Below the pieces are notes generated by a model that saw only the letters and a program-made list of their open reading frames with translations, had not been told where the DNA came from and searched no databases. Positions 1 to 10,575 of a stretch of 64,000 nt of DNA are shown piece by piece. The DNA comes from Todiramphus chloris collaris. Its lineage: Eukaryota > Chordata > Aves > Coraciiformes > Alcedinidae. The stretch's first letter is position 1. Each line of letters opens with the position of its first letter. The stretch covers positions 5,633,748 through 5,697,747 of the forward strand of contig JANVCC010000270.1 in NCBI GenBank assembly GCA_025345505.1. The letters are read 5' to 3'. Both the position numbers and the translations under genes were made by a program.

Positions 1-2690
1 CAGAAATCGGATATTCCCTTCATCCAAGGGCTGATAGGTATTTTTTTCTTTGACCTTCAAGGACTGCAAGAGGTTCTGAGGAACAGAGGAGAATTCCCAC
101 TGTTCCCAGGAGCCGGGCACTTACTTAAGTAATAGGCACTTGAAAAGAAGCCTTGGGAACAGAAAGAGCCTGGTTTGTGGGTGTTTCTTTGCTACCCTTT
201 ACATGTTGAAGGGTCAGGATCACACGCCAGTGCCAGCTATCCCTGCCTATTTCAGTGGCATCTTACCTGGAGATTGTCAGGCTTTATTACCACTGGGTCT
301 TAGGAGCACCAGCAACCAGACGTGGTGGGTCTCTCACTCCCTGTCATTTGCCATGTCCCCAACTTGCCCTGGCTTTTGTAGAGATGTGAATCTGAGGATG
401 AAATGGGCTGGCTGTGGCTTATATCACAGCTCCCACTTGCCTCCTCTTGAAACACAGTTTTGCACACTACTCCCTTGGGCTGTTTTCCATCCTGGTCCTC
501 TTTATCCTGGGAAGCTTGGATCTTCCTCTCCCTACCACCTCTAACCATGCTGCAAGATGCTCAGACGGCACAACCAGGCGCTGTCATTAACTCCAGTCTT
601 TGTTTATTAAATAGAAAAAAGGGTGCAGAAATGTATACAGAAGGAGACCTTAATCTCCATTCTCTAGCCGCCCCTGGGGGGTGTTCATCAATCAAACGCT
701 GAACCTCTGGCAAGACATCAAGGGTGATAAATTTGAACTTCCACTCAGCAAAGTGAATCCACACCCCTTACCTGCTGTGTCTCCCAGGAGAGCAGACTTC
801 TCGGATGTTGTGACATCAGTCACTGCCCCTGTCCATAGGTTCAGCCTGCATTATGTAGAGTAGAGGCGAGGTGACTCTTGCTCAGCGGACGTGAAGGAGT
901 GCTTTCCTTTGGCCTGGTTTGACAGGAATTGATCTCTCACCGTGCAGAATGCTGTGCAGTGCTGCCAGCCTTTGCTCACCACGCTGAACAGGGTAGACAC
1001 AACAACAGGTCTTTGCAAACTGTCCCTGCCTTTTTCAGTTGTATCTTATTTGAGGTTATGAGGTAGTGGGACCACCCTGGCAACAACTGGCAGAACTTGC
1101 CCTTATTGGGGAGAAGAGGGACTCGTGATGCTCTCTTTGTGATACCCAGCAAGAAGGAAGGAGCTCTGTATCCTCTAGAGTAGAGAGAGAATTCACCACT
1201 TTTATTATCTGTCTGAAAAAGAAGTGCCCTCTCTGCTCAAAGCATAATAGCCATGGCAGTGAGCAGGTACTGCAGCAGGAAGGGATCCCAGCACTTACTG
1301 GAGAAAGCTGAGCTGAAAAGAGGAGCAAAGACAATGCCAGGTGAGCACCTGCTGGTGCAGAGCAGGGCTGGAATCATCACATAATCTATGTGATCATATG
1401 AACAGGTATGCTGTTTCAGAGGAGGAAGACACAGGAACTCCTGGAGATGAAGAGCTTAGATGCCGTAGTCTCTCCTTGGATGCCTTTTCCTCCCCTCAGA
1501 CTTTTCATGCACTCCCCGCTATGAGCCACTCCACTTTCAGTCCCGTTGAGTGTCCCCAACCCAAGAACTGCTGAGGCCTGTGGCTTGAGACAGGGAAACC
1601 AACCATGAAAGACTTAAGTACTTCTGGAGACCTGAATCGCTTCCCTCACACCACTGAGTTTCTGATACAGTAGATAATCTTTTCTGGCTGTTCCCTTTAT
1701 GTCGCTTGCTCTGCTCGGTATTGCGTGAAAGCCGTGTGCTTCTCATCTTCCAGGCACATTCTGTTGGTATCTCTGGAGGGCTGGAAATCTCAAAGGCTGG
1801 GTCTTAAGGGACGGAAGGGCAGAAAGACTATTAGTCTCAGAGCTGAGAAATCGTTGGTTACCCTGCCAAGGCTGTCAAGATCTGCAAATACCCGTAACCC
1901 AGGCCAAGAGATGCATATGTGAGTCTTTGTGGCATCCAGAGCAACTAAGCAGCACGCGAGGGTCAGGGACCGGGCACTTTTTGGCTGCCTGGGTTCTCAT
2001 GGGGGTGACTACCCGTGGTTTCTCTCCATGTTACCTAGCTGCACAATGGCTTTGCTAATCTCTGTGGGCCCGGTGCCAGCGCAGAGGCATTTCTCTGTGA
2101 GCAACGCTGATGAGCTTGGATGGCTGTGCACCTCGCTGGGCCATCCAGAGATCCTCGTGGGTGTTTTACCACTTCTAGCTTTAAGAAGGGTGATGGAGGT
2201 TGTCCCTTCACCAGCAAAGAACAGGGTGAAGCTGGTCATAGGTGCACAGGTAATGGCTTTCATACAATAGGTAAATCCCACGAAAGGGACGTTTGCTGCT
2301 TCATTTGCAGGTAGCCTGGCTGAGCGTGGCTCTGTGCTGCATCATCTCAGTGATAGCTATTTTCAGGGTTCTGAGGGCACCCCCATCTGTGATTGCTCCT
2401 GCCCTCTCCCCTCACCCTGCTGCAGTGCCCATGGTCCCAGGAAGCAGTGCCAGGCACAGACACGTGCTTTGGCCAACAAGAAGTCAACTGGAGATGCGAT
2501 GCCTGGGCTGGGTCCAGCCTATTGCGTGACACCCAGAGAGGAGAGGCCGTGCTGGGAAGACATGTGCTGGTAGCTGGGGGCTTTTCCCAGGGCTGGGGTG
2601 GCAGCAGAGGAGAGGAGTAGCACACAAGCAGCAGTGCCACTGGGGCAACGGGGCATCCTCGCTGCCGAGCCGTGTGCCCTGGCTAGCTCG
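1..2690. other. Unique non-coding sequence, no gene recognised
   Basis: Mixed-composition sequence without a recognised repeat or exon. The largest open frames are short (134 codons at 140-544 on the plus strand, 113 codons at 1929-2270), overlap frames on the opposite strand, and have no domain, signal peptide or family resemblance I can name. No tandem repeat or long homopolymer is visible here. Confidence 0.6.
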
Positions 2691-3664
2691 GCCAAGGCTG
2701 GCTGCCTCCCTGCCAGGTGGCTGGCAGTGACTGGTCCCGTGTGGTTTAGATTTAGAGAGAGAATCCCCCCCCCTTTTTTTTTTTTTGCATTCGGAAGGTT
2801 TTGTTTTCAGTCCCCAAGCGCCTCGCAAAATGAATTGTTGTTTTCTGGCCAGCCTGACTAGGAAACGCGGCTCATGCAGTTGCTGGGAACTGGCAGAAAC
2901 ATCCTGGTTTGCAGAGTGTAAATCAGGAAAATGCGTTCTTATTCTCATGGATTTTCCTTGAGAAAAAGCCAGTAGTGGGAGTGTGCTAGAGTGGTAAAAT
3001 ACAATTCATGACAACAATCCCACTGAGAGGAGGATTTTTATTCTTTTTTCTTTTTTTTTTTTTTTTAATTCGGTCGCTTCCAATTGTGGTAAGGAGCAAA
3101 CACATTCCTCTTTAATTTCCACTGGCAAGGTCTCCGGGACTGTGCAAGTGCCAGTGCGTGTGCTGTGGCTGATTTTGCATTTCCTCCTCTCTTCCCTCCT
3201 CCCCTCCCTCCTTCATCTCGCCGGTATTACGGCCAATCCCTCTGCAAATACCTCTTTCACAGCCAACGTGAGCATTCTCCCTCTTGTTTTTCTCCCTTCA
3301 AAACTCCCCTCTATCTCTTTTGGCCAGCTGCAGCCTTCCTAGAGCATCTTCTACCTGACAAAAGAAGATACCTTTGATAGTCAGGCAGAACCGTAAAGTT
3401 GAAACACATGCTTGGTTCAGATACCGATGAACTTTAATTTACCTCAATTCATTAGCAATTTTTAAAACCACAGCTAATGGAAGACAGCTTGTAAAATAAT
3501 TGGAAGTAAACGCTGAAGGAGAAATACTGGGGGGAGGAAGAAAGGGAAGCAGCTTACAGCAGGAGTCTAAGCCAGTCTTTCATCTTCAGGCCAGTCCGGT
3601 TTTGAACCCTGATGGGAAAGGTCATGAATTTTAAAGCGCGTCTGGCAGCAGACAGCTCTAATCA
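2691..3664. repeat. Low-complexity tracts in unique sequence
   Basis: The stretch holds a C9 run followed directly by a T13 run (2765-2786), a T-rich run (3041-3066) and a 40-base polypyrimidine tract (3180-3219). Between them the sequence is unique. CTGCCA/TGGCAG inverted arms flank AGGTGGC at 2710-2727. No coding sequence is supported. Confidence 0.7.
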
Positions 3665-4100
3665 CACGGCTAACGCTGTCCGCAGTGCCTGCCTGCCCAT
3701 GGGAGACTCCGGCCGGCCGGAGAGAGAGCCTGCCTTTCGAGAGCAGGATGCTCTCTGAGCGGGAGAGCGTGGGAGAGCAGAGCCCGTGGCCCGTTTCTCG
3801 CCGCTGGCATCAAGCACCCGGCTCTTTCGGGGGCCGGGGGGAACCCTGCTGCTGCCCGCGGGGTCCCAGCAGGGCTCCCTGTGGCAGAAGTACCAGGCGG
3901 TGTGGTGTTGGCCTCTGCCAGCTCCTCCGGGATCCGCTGTTTCCCCTTCCTGCCCGTGGTTTAGGAAATATAACGTTCTCCTTCTTCAGCTGCCAGTCCT
4001 CGCTCTCGGCTTTAGCGCTGTTTCCAAAGGCTGCGGAAGCTGGATCGCTCACTGCAGCTTCTCCTGGGAATCGGCTTTCTGCCGTTTGCCAGGCGATGTT
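3665..4100. promoter_or_regulatory. Small CpG island, candidate promoter or enhancer
   Basis: By eye I count about 22 CpG in 3661-3960 and roughly 30 out to 4100. With local G+C above 60%, that gives an observed/expected CpG ratio near 0.7, in a genome where CpG is otherwise scarce. It contains a 16-bp perfect palindrome built on CCGGCCGG (3707-3722). A 170-codon plus-strand ORF (3685-4197) overlaps it, but GC-rich DNA has few stop codons and the protein is unrecognisable. No TATA box was seen. CpG islands usually mark promoters in birds, so this could be an unannotated first exon, an orphan island or a poised enhancer. Confidence 0.5.
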
Positions 4101-6711
4101 TGAAATCAAGAGAGGCTCATGTTTTGGCAGCACCTTACGACGATCCCGACAAAGGAGCTGTGGTTCGTGTCTATCTCAATCTTCATTATTTTCTTAATTG
4201 GATGCTGCCGAGGCTCAGACGGTTGTTTGCAGGACGTGAGAAAACACTTGCTTCTCTCTCTGACTTCATATGCATTTTCCAAAATCCTTCCACTGTACAC
4301 CTACCGCATCTTGGGCTCCGCTCTTCCGAGCGCGTACGGAAGCGTGGTCTGCTGGTTGTTAATCACCACGTGGTGTCTAGACATGCTGAAAACACTTCAG
4401 CAACTGTGACATCTGCTCGCTTGGCCTGTGTTGTTGGGAAACTTGACCTTATTTATGAACAGTTTTCAAACGCAGGTTTCAAGCACGGGGTGATAATAAA
4501 CGTGAAGCGTCTTCACGCGCTCTGACCACATCTTCATGGTCAACATCCTCTCTGAGGAGGGGCGGGCTTACGCTGAAAGGTTGAGACTTGGGACATATGG
4601 GTTCAATTTTTAGGTCTGGCACACACTTCACGTCTGAACTGTGCTGAGATGTGTGCTCTCTTTGTGTCTGGAATAAAATGGCAATGGTAATACCTTGGAT
4701 CAGACCAATTATTGGACTCTTCAGATTGCGGCAGCTAATTTGGTTGTTACCTAAAAAAGTCCCCGTGATCTCGACGCAGCTCGGTGCCCTATTGTGTAGA
4801 TTGTGTTGTGTGAACAAGAGCAGGAGCCAGGCTGGAATTTCTCTCGAATCTGCAACAGCAGCAAACTTCAACCCGGGGATTATTTTTAGTGGGTCGTATT
4901 GCAATCACTAGGTTTTTCAGTGCATGATGCGGAGCAGGATTTTCAAGAGCATCTGGTCCTTGGCTGCTAAGTGTTTACATTGCTTCTGAATATGGGATTT
5001 AGGGCTCTGACAGAGGATCTCTGGTAGATTTAACTGTTTCAAACATTATCTCCTCCTGCACTTCTGCCAAAAAATTACTGCCTCGTAGCAGGGGTGCAGA
5101 GCAAGAAGAAAGCACAGTGAGGAACAGTGTCGTGCTGTGAACCTGGTGGGGACAGTGCTGGCTTTTTGTTCACACGTCCTCCAGCTGTTTGTTGTCGCTG
5201 TGGGAAAAACCTAGAGATTTATTCAGGTGTTGTCCCTAAGCTGCTTCTGCTTCGTGTCTGGCGAGAGTTTCGTGGTGTGAGTGTGATGGTGCTGGGCTCA
5301 TGGACAGGAGAGCTCCGCAAAAGAGATGGGCATCGGGAGACGAGGAACCACCAGAGAACATCTGGGAAGCCCCAGCTGTGTGCTGGTGTGTACTACAAGG
5401 AAAAAGTCAGTGTTGGGGAGCCCCAAAGTGGGGCTAAACTCGGTGCCCACAAGCAAGTCTAAAATTACCCCTCTCCATCTCCCCTCCATGAGCTGCTGGT
5501 GAGTTTCCAAGAAGCTCTTGGCTCCAAAGTGACTGCCGCAGGCATAAGCTGCTCTGCTTGAGTCACATCTGACTTGTGATTTCTGTAGCTGTATCTTTTA
5601 TGGTAGTGTCTCCCGAAATACAGAAATATAACAAGGTATTTATTTGCCAAGCCTTTTCTGTTGTGTTTCTGCCTCTCCTCTCCCCGTTCCCTAGCTTATC
5701 ACTGGTGGAAATGGGTATAAAATCCTTTGAATGAAGACATCAAAGGATAACTGCATCTCTGTTCTTTAACCAGGCTTATAAAAAGATTGTGATAAAGGCC
5801 AACAATATATGTCAGTGTTGCCCAGTTATTGTTCTGGGCTTTGTAGTTTTATTAGGAAATAATTTCTCACCCTGTGTGGCTCATGGTGAGTTTTGTTTTC
5901 TGTGCTGCTGGATTTGATCTGCCCAGTGAAAGACCTGCCACAGAACTGAGAGTTTCGCCAGCTGTGAGTTAAGAGGGAGACATGATTGAAAAAGTTCAAG
6001 CTCTGCTTCCTAGCAGCCAATTTACCATCTGTCTCCCTTTCCCTCATGCCCCTTTTATAGCAAAAATGCAAACAATTTGTTTGACCTCTGCTGAATCTGT
6101 AAGACTTTGGGCTTTGAAAGTTTTGCTCTAACAAATAAAAACCAAACGTGACAGCAGCAACAATTCAAAACCAAGAAACCTAGGCAGAAGGAAAGCCTCT
6201 TGCCAGAGAGGGTAAGAAACTGTCAAAAGCTTTCTTCTTCATTAATTCATCCCTCCTCCTCCTCTTCCTTCGGCCCACCTCTGGGAAAAACTATAGGTGC
6301 AGTTGAATCTAGTCTGCTAAAAATGTACTCCTCCTCCAAGGAGCAGAGGGAGTGAGGCCGTCAGATGTGATGCTCGGTGTGAGGAGGCAGGATGATGTGG
6401 ACAGGTAATTCTGAGCACCCCGCGCTTTCATCTATCGCTGGCGTGCACCCACCTCTTGCATCGCTGTGAGCTGGTGCAGCTTGCTGGTCCCCCAGAACTA
6501 GATGGTCCTGAGTGGGGCCAGTGGGCCACACCAGCTCGCTGAGGTGTCCGATGGGCACTGCAGCTGATGCGAGGAGCTGGGGAGAGAGAAGTGAGATCTG
6601 CTTCAGTGGTGGTGAACCAGCAGCCCGGCTCGGCTGCGTGTGGAAACATGGCCGGGTGTTGCGTTACAGCCTTGTTGCAGAATGGTGGGATTGCCAGCCA
6701 ACGAAAATAGT
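4101..6711. other. Non-coding stretch with overlapping chance ORFs
   Basis: Three overlapping frames are open between 4100 and 4525. One (4119-4409) encodes a hydrophobic segment (ELWFVSISIFIIFLIG), but no frame looks like a known protein and they are mutually exclusive. 4680-4760 is AT-richer with a near-palindromic CCAATTATTGG, and could be a conserved element. The rest, to the CR1 at 6.7 kb, is featureless by eye. Confidence 0.5.
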
Positions 6712-6828
6712 TCTCAGAATCACTCAGGTTGGAAAAGCCCCCCGGGATCATCGTGTCCAACCATTAGCCCTACTCTACAAGTTCAGCCCTAGACCACATC
6801 CCCCAACACCACATCCAAGCGATGTTCT
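6712..6828 (-). mobile_element. CR1 LINE 3' tail, minus strand
   Basis: Read on the minus strand this matches the 3' end of avian CR1 retrotransposons. The plus strand shows the reversed hallmark AGAATCACTCAGGTTGGAAA, followed by the reversed GGTTGGACACGATGATCCC block and the ACCACATCC block that precedes it in CR1. CR1 is a non-LTR retrotransposon that inserts by target-primed reverse transcription and is usually 5' truncated. Only about 110 bases of tail remain, with no coding part. The octamer repeats that normally end CR1 are degraded, so the copy is moderately old. Confidence 0.85.
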
Positions 6829-7656
6829 GTCCCTCTTCTAAAGAGATTTCTTCTCAGAAGCATTGTTGATGCTGGTATAAACTGGTGTGGCTCCAACCAA
6901 TGTGTCATTTGTCTGGTAGACCGTGGAATGCTCTTGCAAAACTGGCCTGTGTTTCAAGACTTTGTCTCTCTCACATTGATCCTGATGGAAATCTAAGCTG
7001 CTAAGTGACTCCTCAGATAGGTACTTGTACCCCCAATCAACTGTTGGGAAAAAAAAAAAATCACACTTCAGTTCTTCACGCTTCAAACAAAACCCACAAA
7101 GTCCCCATTCCAGCCTCCTGCAGCAAATCCTGCCAGTGAATCTCTGTAGGAAGAGAGGAGCTGGTGAGAAAATCACCTCAGTGCTCGTGGGTTTTGCTGA
7201 GGTTGGACGAGGGCAGCGGGATGCACAAAGCATTTTCCATTTCTGTGCATCTTAAGTAGCTTGGAATAAGAAAAGAAAGCCTTTTCTTGGTTTTAATGAA
7301 GCTGTAAAGCTGTGATGTAATTGGGGACCAGCCTGGATAAATAACGGGGTGGCAGGGACCTGGTGGGAGGGGAAGAAAAGGGTTTAGTGTGGAAAATGAA
7401 GCTCACAGGTGAAGATGGACTTAACTTGATAAATGGGCTTGAAACGTGAGCTGAGATGCTAATCCCCTCAGGACAAATATGAATTCTTCTTCTTAGGGGT
7501 GTGGAGGTGACTTTATACTTGGAGAACTTGGAAAAACCCTTTCTAAGAACAAGGAAAGGGGGCTTTCCATTGTCAAGGAAGTACCTTGCTTATCATGAGG
7601 TGGCATTCTTTCCTCATGTAATTTGACTTACAATTTTTGGGTAAGTATAAATATTC
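6829..7656. other. Unique non-coding sequence
   Basis: No gene or repeat recognised. An A13 homopolymer (about 7048-7060) is the only low-complexity tract. A 131-codon minus-strand frame (6838-7233) crosses this run and has no recognisable domain. Confidence 0.5.
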
Positions 7657-8310
7657 TCAGTAAACAACAATTAGGGAAAAAATACAGCAAAACCATGGCA
7701 AAGAGATGCTAAAAGCAAGGAGGAAGACATTTTTTACTATGGCAGAAGCAGAGCTGGTGAGGCAGCTGCCTTGCAGAAGAGCTGCCTGAAACGTAGGTGA
7801 AGGAGGAAATCCTTTCCCCCTGGTTAGGGGAGGGCAGCAGGTAGACTCACACTTGAAGATACAGGCAGGGGGGAATGAAGCAACTCCAAATCTTGAAGAG
7901 ATTGTGAGACATTTGCTTTGATGGGATGGGGAAGGTGGCGGCAACTGAAGACTCCTGAGATCAGTGGGGGGGGGGCTTGAAGTTGCCTGTCAATGTGGTC
8001 ACTGTCCTGAAAGGATGCTTGAGCAAGAAGGTACAAAGGGAAGCAGATGAGGTCAAAAAGCAGTTACAGCTGAATGGTGCTGTAATGTGATAAAGCCAAG
8101 CCCTTACTTTGCTGTGCAGAGGACAGTGTAAGTTGGGGAGCAAGGAGCCAGGACCCCCATAAGACAGCACCGGGGAGAGACCCTGAGAGATCTGCGTGAA
8201 GCCACTCGGAGGCAGAGAGAACACAGATTTCTTTGCAGGTGGAAGGAGAGGATGTGAACAGAGCAATGGGCAAGCTGTGTTTCTAGTTTACCTGTATTTT
8301 TAGTCTTTTT
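7657..8310. other. Purine-skewed stretch, unknown origin
   Basis: The plus strand is clearly richer in A+G than C+T across about 0.65 kb, with many GGAAG, GGAGGA and GAGAGA clusters and a G10 run near 7967-7976. Long minus-strand frames without stops (7657-7944, 7961-8266) follow from this composition, because the pyrimidine strand forms few stop codons. No family resemblance was seen. It may be a decayed, unrecognised transposable element. Confidence 0.35.
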
Positions 8311-8514
8311 TTGGCCCTGTGCTCACTGCTGGAAGAACAATGTGAGGTCAGACTCAGTGGTCCGCACCAGGCAGTAAGAGTTCTGGAAAGGTTTCATTAT
8401 CCTGACCCTCCTCTCATACCAGTGCTGAGGCCCATCCAGACACAGAGATCTTCAGAATCAGTTGAACATTATTTTAATGAAGGTGGTTGTTTATTAGTGT
8501 TGTGGGGTTTTGTT

Positions 8515-8537
8515 TGTTTTTACTTTTTTTTCCTTCT
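8515..8537 (+). repeat. Polypyrimidine tract, left flank of gap
   Basis: T-rich sequence with interspersed C and G runs directly into the unknown bases. It continues in kind on the right side of the gap, so the missing DNA is probably the same simple repeat. Confidence 0.8.
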
Positions 8538-8937
8538 NNNNNNNNNNNNNNNNNNNNNNNNNNNNNNNNNNNNNNNNNNNNNNNNNNNNNNNNNNNNNNN
8601 NNNNNNNNNNNNNNNNNNNNNNNNNNNNNNNNNNNNNNNNNNNNNNNNNNNNNNNNNNNNNNNNNNNNNNNNNNNNNNNNNNNNNNNNNNNNNNNNNNNN
8701 NNNNNNNNNNNNNNNNNNNNNNNNNNNNNNNNNNNNNNNNNNNNNNNNNNNNNNNNNNNNNNNNNNNNNNNNNNNNNNNNNNNNNNNNNNNNNNNNNNNN
8801 NNNNNNNNNNNNNNNNNNNNNNNNNNNNNNNNNNNNNNNNNNNNNNNNNNNNNNNNNNNNNNNNNNNNNNNNNNNNNNNNNNNNNNNNNNNNNNNNNNNN
8901 NNNNNNNNNNNNNNNNNNNNNNNNNNNNNNNNNNNNN
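8538..8937. other. Assembly gap, 400 unknown bases
   Basis: A run of exactly 400 N. The round number suggests an estimated or scaffolded gap and not a measured length. Both edges are T/C-rich simple sequence, a common cause of sequencing and assembly dropout in bird genomes. Open frames drawn across this gap are meaningless. Confidence 0.98.
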
Positions 8938-9038
8938 CTTTTTTTTCCTTCTTTTTTTTTTTCCCCTTCTTCTTTTTTTCTCCTTCTCTTCTTTTCCTCT
9001 TCTTTTCCCCTTTCTCTTTTCCCTTTTTCCCTTTCCTG
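8938..9038 (+). repeat. Polypyrimidine tract, right flank of gap
   Basis: About 100 bases almost purely T and C, made of irregular TTTTCC and CTTCTT units ending near CCCTTTCC. On the plus strand it is polypyrimidine and on the minus strand polypurine. Such mirror-like tracts can form triplex DNA and are hard to sequence. Confidence 0.9.
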
Positions 9039-9348
9039 AGCTTATGCAGCAACTTCCATTTTTTTCTGGCAATGAAATGTTTGGGAAGCACCTGAAGGGA
9101 TGGGGATGTGGAGCTGCAGGCAGCTACATTTGCTCTGACCAGGGTGTCAGGCTGGCTGTGTGTGTCTGAGGGCAGCACTGACCAGTCAGTCTGGCCCTTC
9201 CCTTGCCCTCAGTGCAGTGTCCGTGGGGCTGGCGAGTGATGAGGTTGGTCCTGGCCAGGCTCCAGGCAGATCCCAGAGGCCCCAGGGTGTTACAGATGTT
9301 AAGGCAATCCAAAGAGACAATATTCAATCCAAAGAGAAATAGCACTGT
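9039..9348. other. Unique sequence with a short direct repeat
   Basis: The only structure noticed is a 13-base direct repeat CAATCCAAAGAGA at 9305-9317 and 9325-9337, with a 20-base period (two units). No gene recognised. Confidence 0.5.
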
Positions 9349-9460
9349 TCTCATCTTATGAATAGAAAACGAGACTCAGAGCTGAGATGACTTTCCCAAG
9401 CTGGGCAGGTGGATTCATAGCAGCCTCGGAAGTCCCAGGTGACCTCAGTCTCAGTCCCAC
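9349..9460 (-). mobile_element. Probable MIR-type SINE relic, minus strand
   Basis: The order of words resembles a reversed MIR/CORE-SINE 3' half. A degraded reversed 'atctgtaaaatgggga' block is followed by a GACTCAGAG block and GACTTTCCCAAGCTGGGCAG, which resembles the reversed MIR sequence around 'cttgggcaagt'. MIR elements are tRNA-derived SINEs shared by amniotes, so decayed copies are expected in birds. The match is by memory of the consensus and is imperfect; a chance resemblance is possible. Confidence 0.5.
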
Positions 9461-10460
9461 CTAAAATCTCCATTTCTTCCCCCAGTCTTTGCAGTTGGTG
9501 TGCAACCTGTATGCACTGAAAGGCCACGTAAGCAATACAACGAGAGCTTTCACTGAGGTTTCACCCCATCCTGTTAAACCGTGAACAGCTGACCCATGAA
9601 TTTCCATTCTTCTTTACTTTAACCAAGAACAGCAAACCCATGGCTTGTCCACTCTTCCCCATCTGTGACAGGATTGACAAGTAGCTTGAGAAGGGACCTT
9701 ATTTCATACGGAGAGCTGTTTTTTTTCTTTTTTTTTTTTTTTTCTGCTTAGTTACTTCATAAACTTTAGTTCCAGTTACCGCTTAGCTCTCAGTGGCATT
9801 TCCATATCACAAAGCTGTTGCTTCATTCCAGGTTTTCAACAACTGAAATATATCAGGGGATTTTGTTGTAATGCAGGAAATTGCCTTCACATTAACAATC
9901 TGCCACTTCTGTAAACAAGAAACCCACTGATGTGACATGTCAGCACTGAACAGGAGGAGTCCTGGCTACCTTAGCAAACCGAGGCATTCCTCAATGGAAA
10001 ACCCTGGGTATTAGGCATACTTGTGTAATGACACAATTACCTTTGCTTGTTTTTAGGGCAGGGGCTAGGTGCCTGCTCAGGATAGTCGGAGGCCGCCGAC
10101 GTGCGCTGGAAACCCTCCAAGCCCGCTCTTTAAGTGCTCTTTGCTACCAAAGTTCCCCGAGGTCACGGAGTTGTGTGTGGGGATATTTCTCCCCCCCTTT
10201 TTAATAGCATATTAATAGCAGTATGTGTATTGCAGATGATAATATGGCTTTTAGCTAAGCCCACTTGTCTCTCTCCTGCTAGCACGGCTGCTTTGACTAC
10301 GTAATGACAGCTGTGTGGATATATGGACTGTGGCAATGGGCTGGCAGCCACTTCATTGTCAGCTCCCCTTTGTTCTCCCAGAAAAGAGAAGGCACAATGG
10401 GGAAGGTTTCATCCACATGTCAGACATATGAGAGACAAAGGGGTGATGGGAACTGGCTGA
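9461..10460. other. Unique non-coding sequence with T-rich run
   Basis: It contains a 24-base T-rich run (9719-9742) and a CpG-denser patch around 10087-10165. The segment 9750-10060 is AT-rich and repeat-free. No exon recognised. Confidence 0.5.
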
Positions 10461-10464
10461 ACTA

Positions 10465-10575
10465 CACGAGCCGAGTCCCGCCGAGAAGCGCGCTCTTTCA
10501 GCTCCGTTTAGCAACGGTGTGGTGGCCGGCCAGCCATTGGGCTGGTTGCAATTAACCAACGAGCAATTAAGTTAC
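10465..10575. promoter_or_regulatory. Compact cluster of regulatory-type motifs
   Basis: Within about 100 bases there are: CCGTT-TAGC-AACGG inverted arms (10504-10517), resembling an RFX X-box; GGCCGGCC (10524-10531); CCAGCC-ATTG-GGCTGG arms (10530-10545) enclosing an inverted CCAAT box (ATTGG, NF-Y type); and GGTTGCAATTAACC (10544-10557), which combines a C/EBP-like TTGCAAT with a homeodomain-like TTAA half site. The density of symmetric motifs suggests a cis-regulatory element. Binding is inferred from motif resemblance only. Confidence 0.3.

Noticed and set aside
2710..2727. CTCF-like core CCAGGTGGC with inverted CTGCCA/TGGCAG arms
   Set aside because: The upstream half of the CTCF consensus does not fit; one weak core match is expected by chance.
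2484..2948. 154-codon minus-strand ORF
   Set aside because: Crosses the C9/T13 homopolymer, giving a lysine/glycine run; no family resemblance.
3685..4197. 170-codon ORF over the CpG island
   Set aside because: Arginine/serine/proline-rich translation typical of CpG-rich DNA, no domain, and competing frames on both strands.
4100..4525. Three overlapping ORFs, one with a possible membrane helix
   Set aside because: Only one frame could be real and none resembles a known protein; no exon signals.
8311..9178. Five apparent ORFs of 192-242 codons across the assembly gap
   Set aside because: Most of each is unknown bases; the rest is simple repeat.
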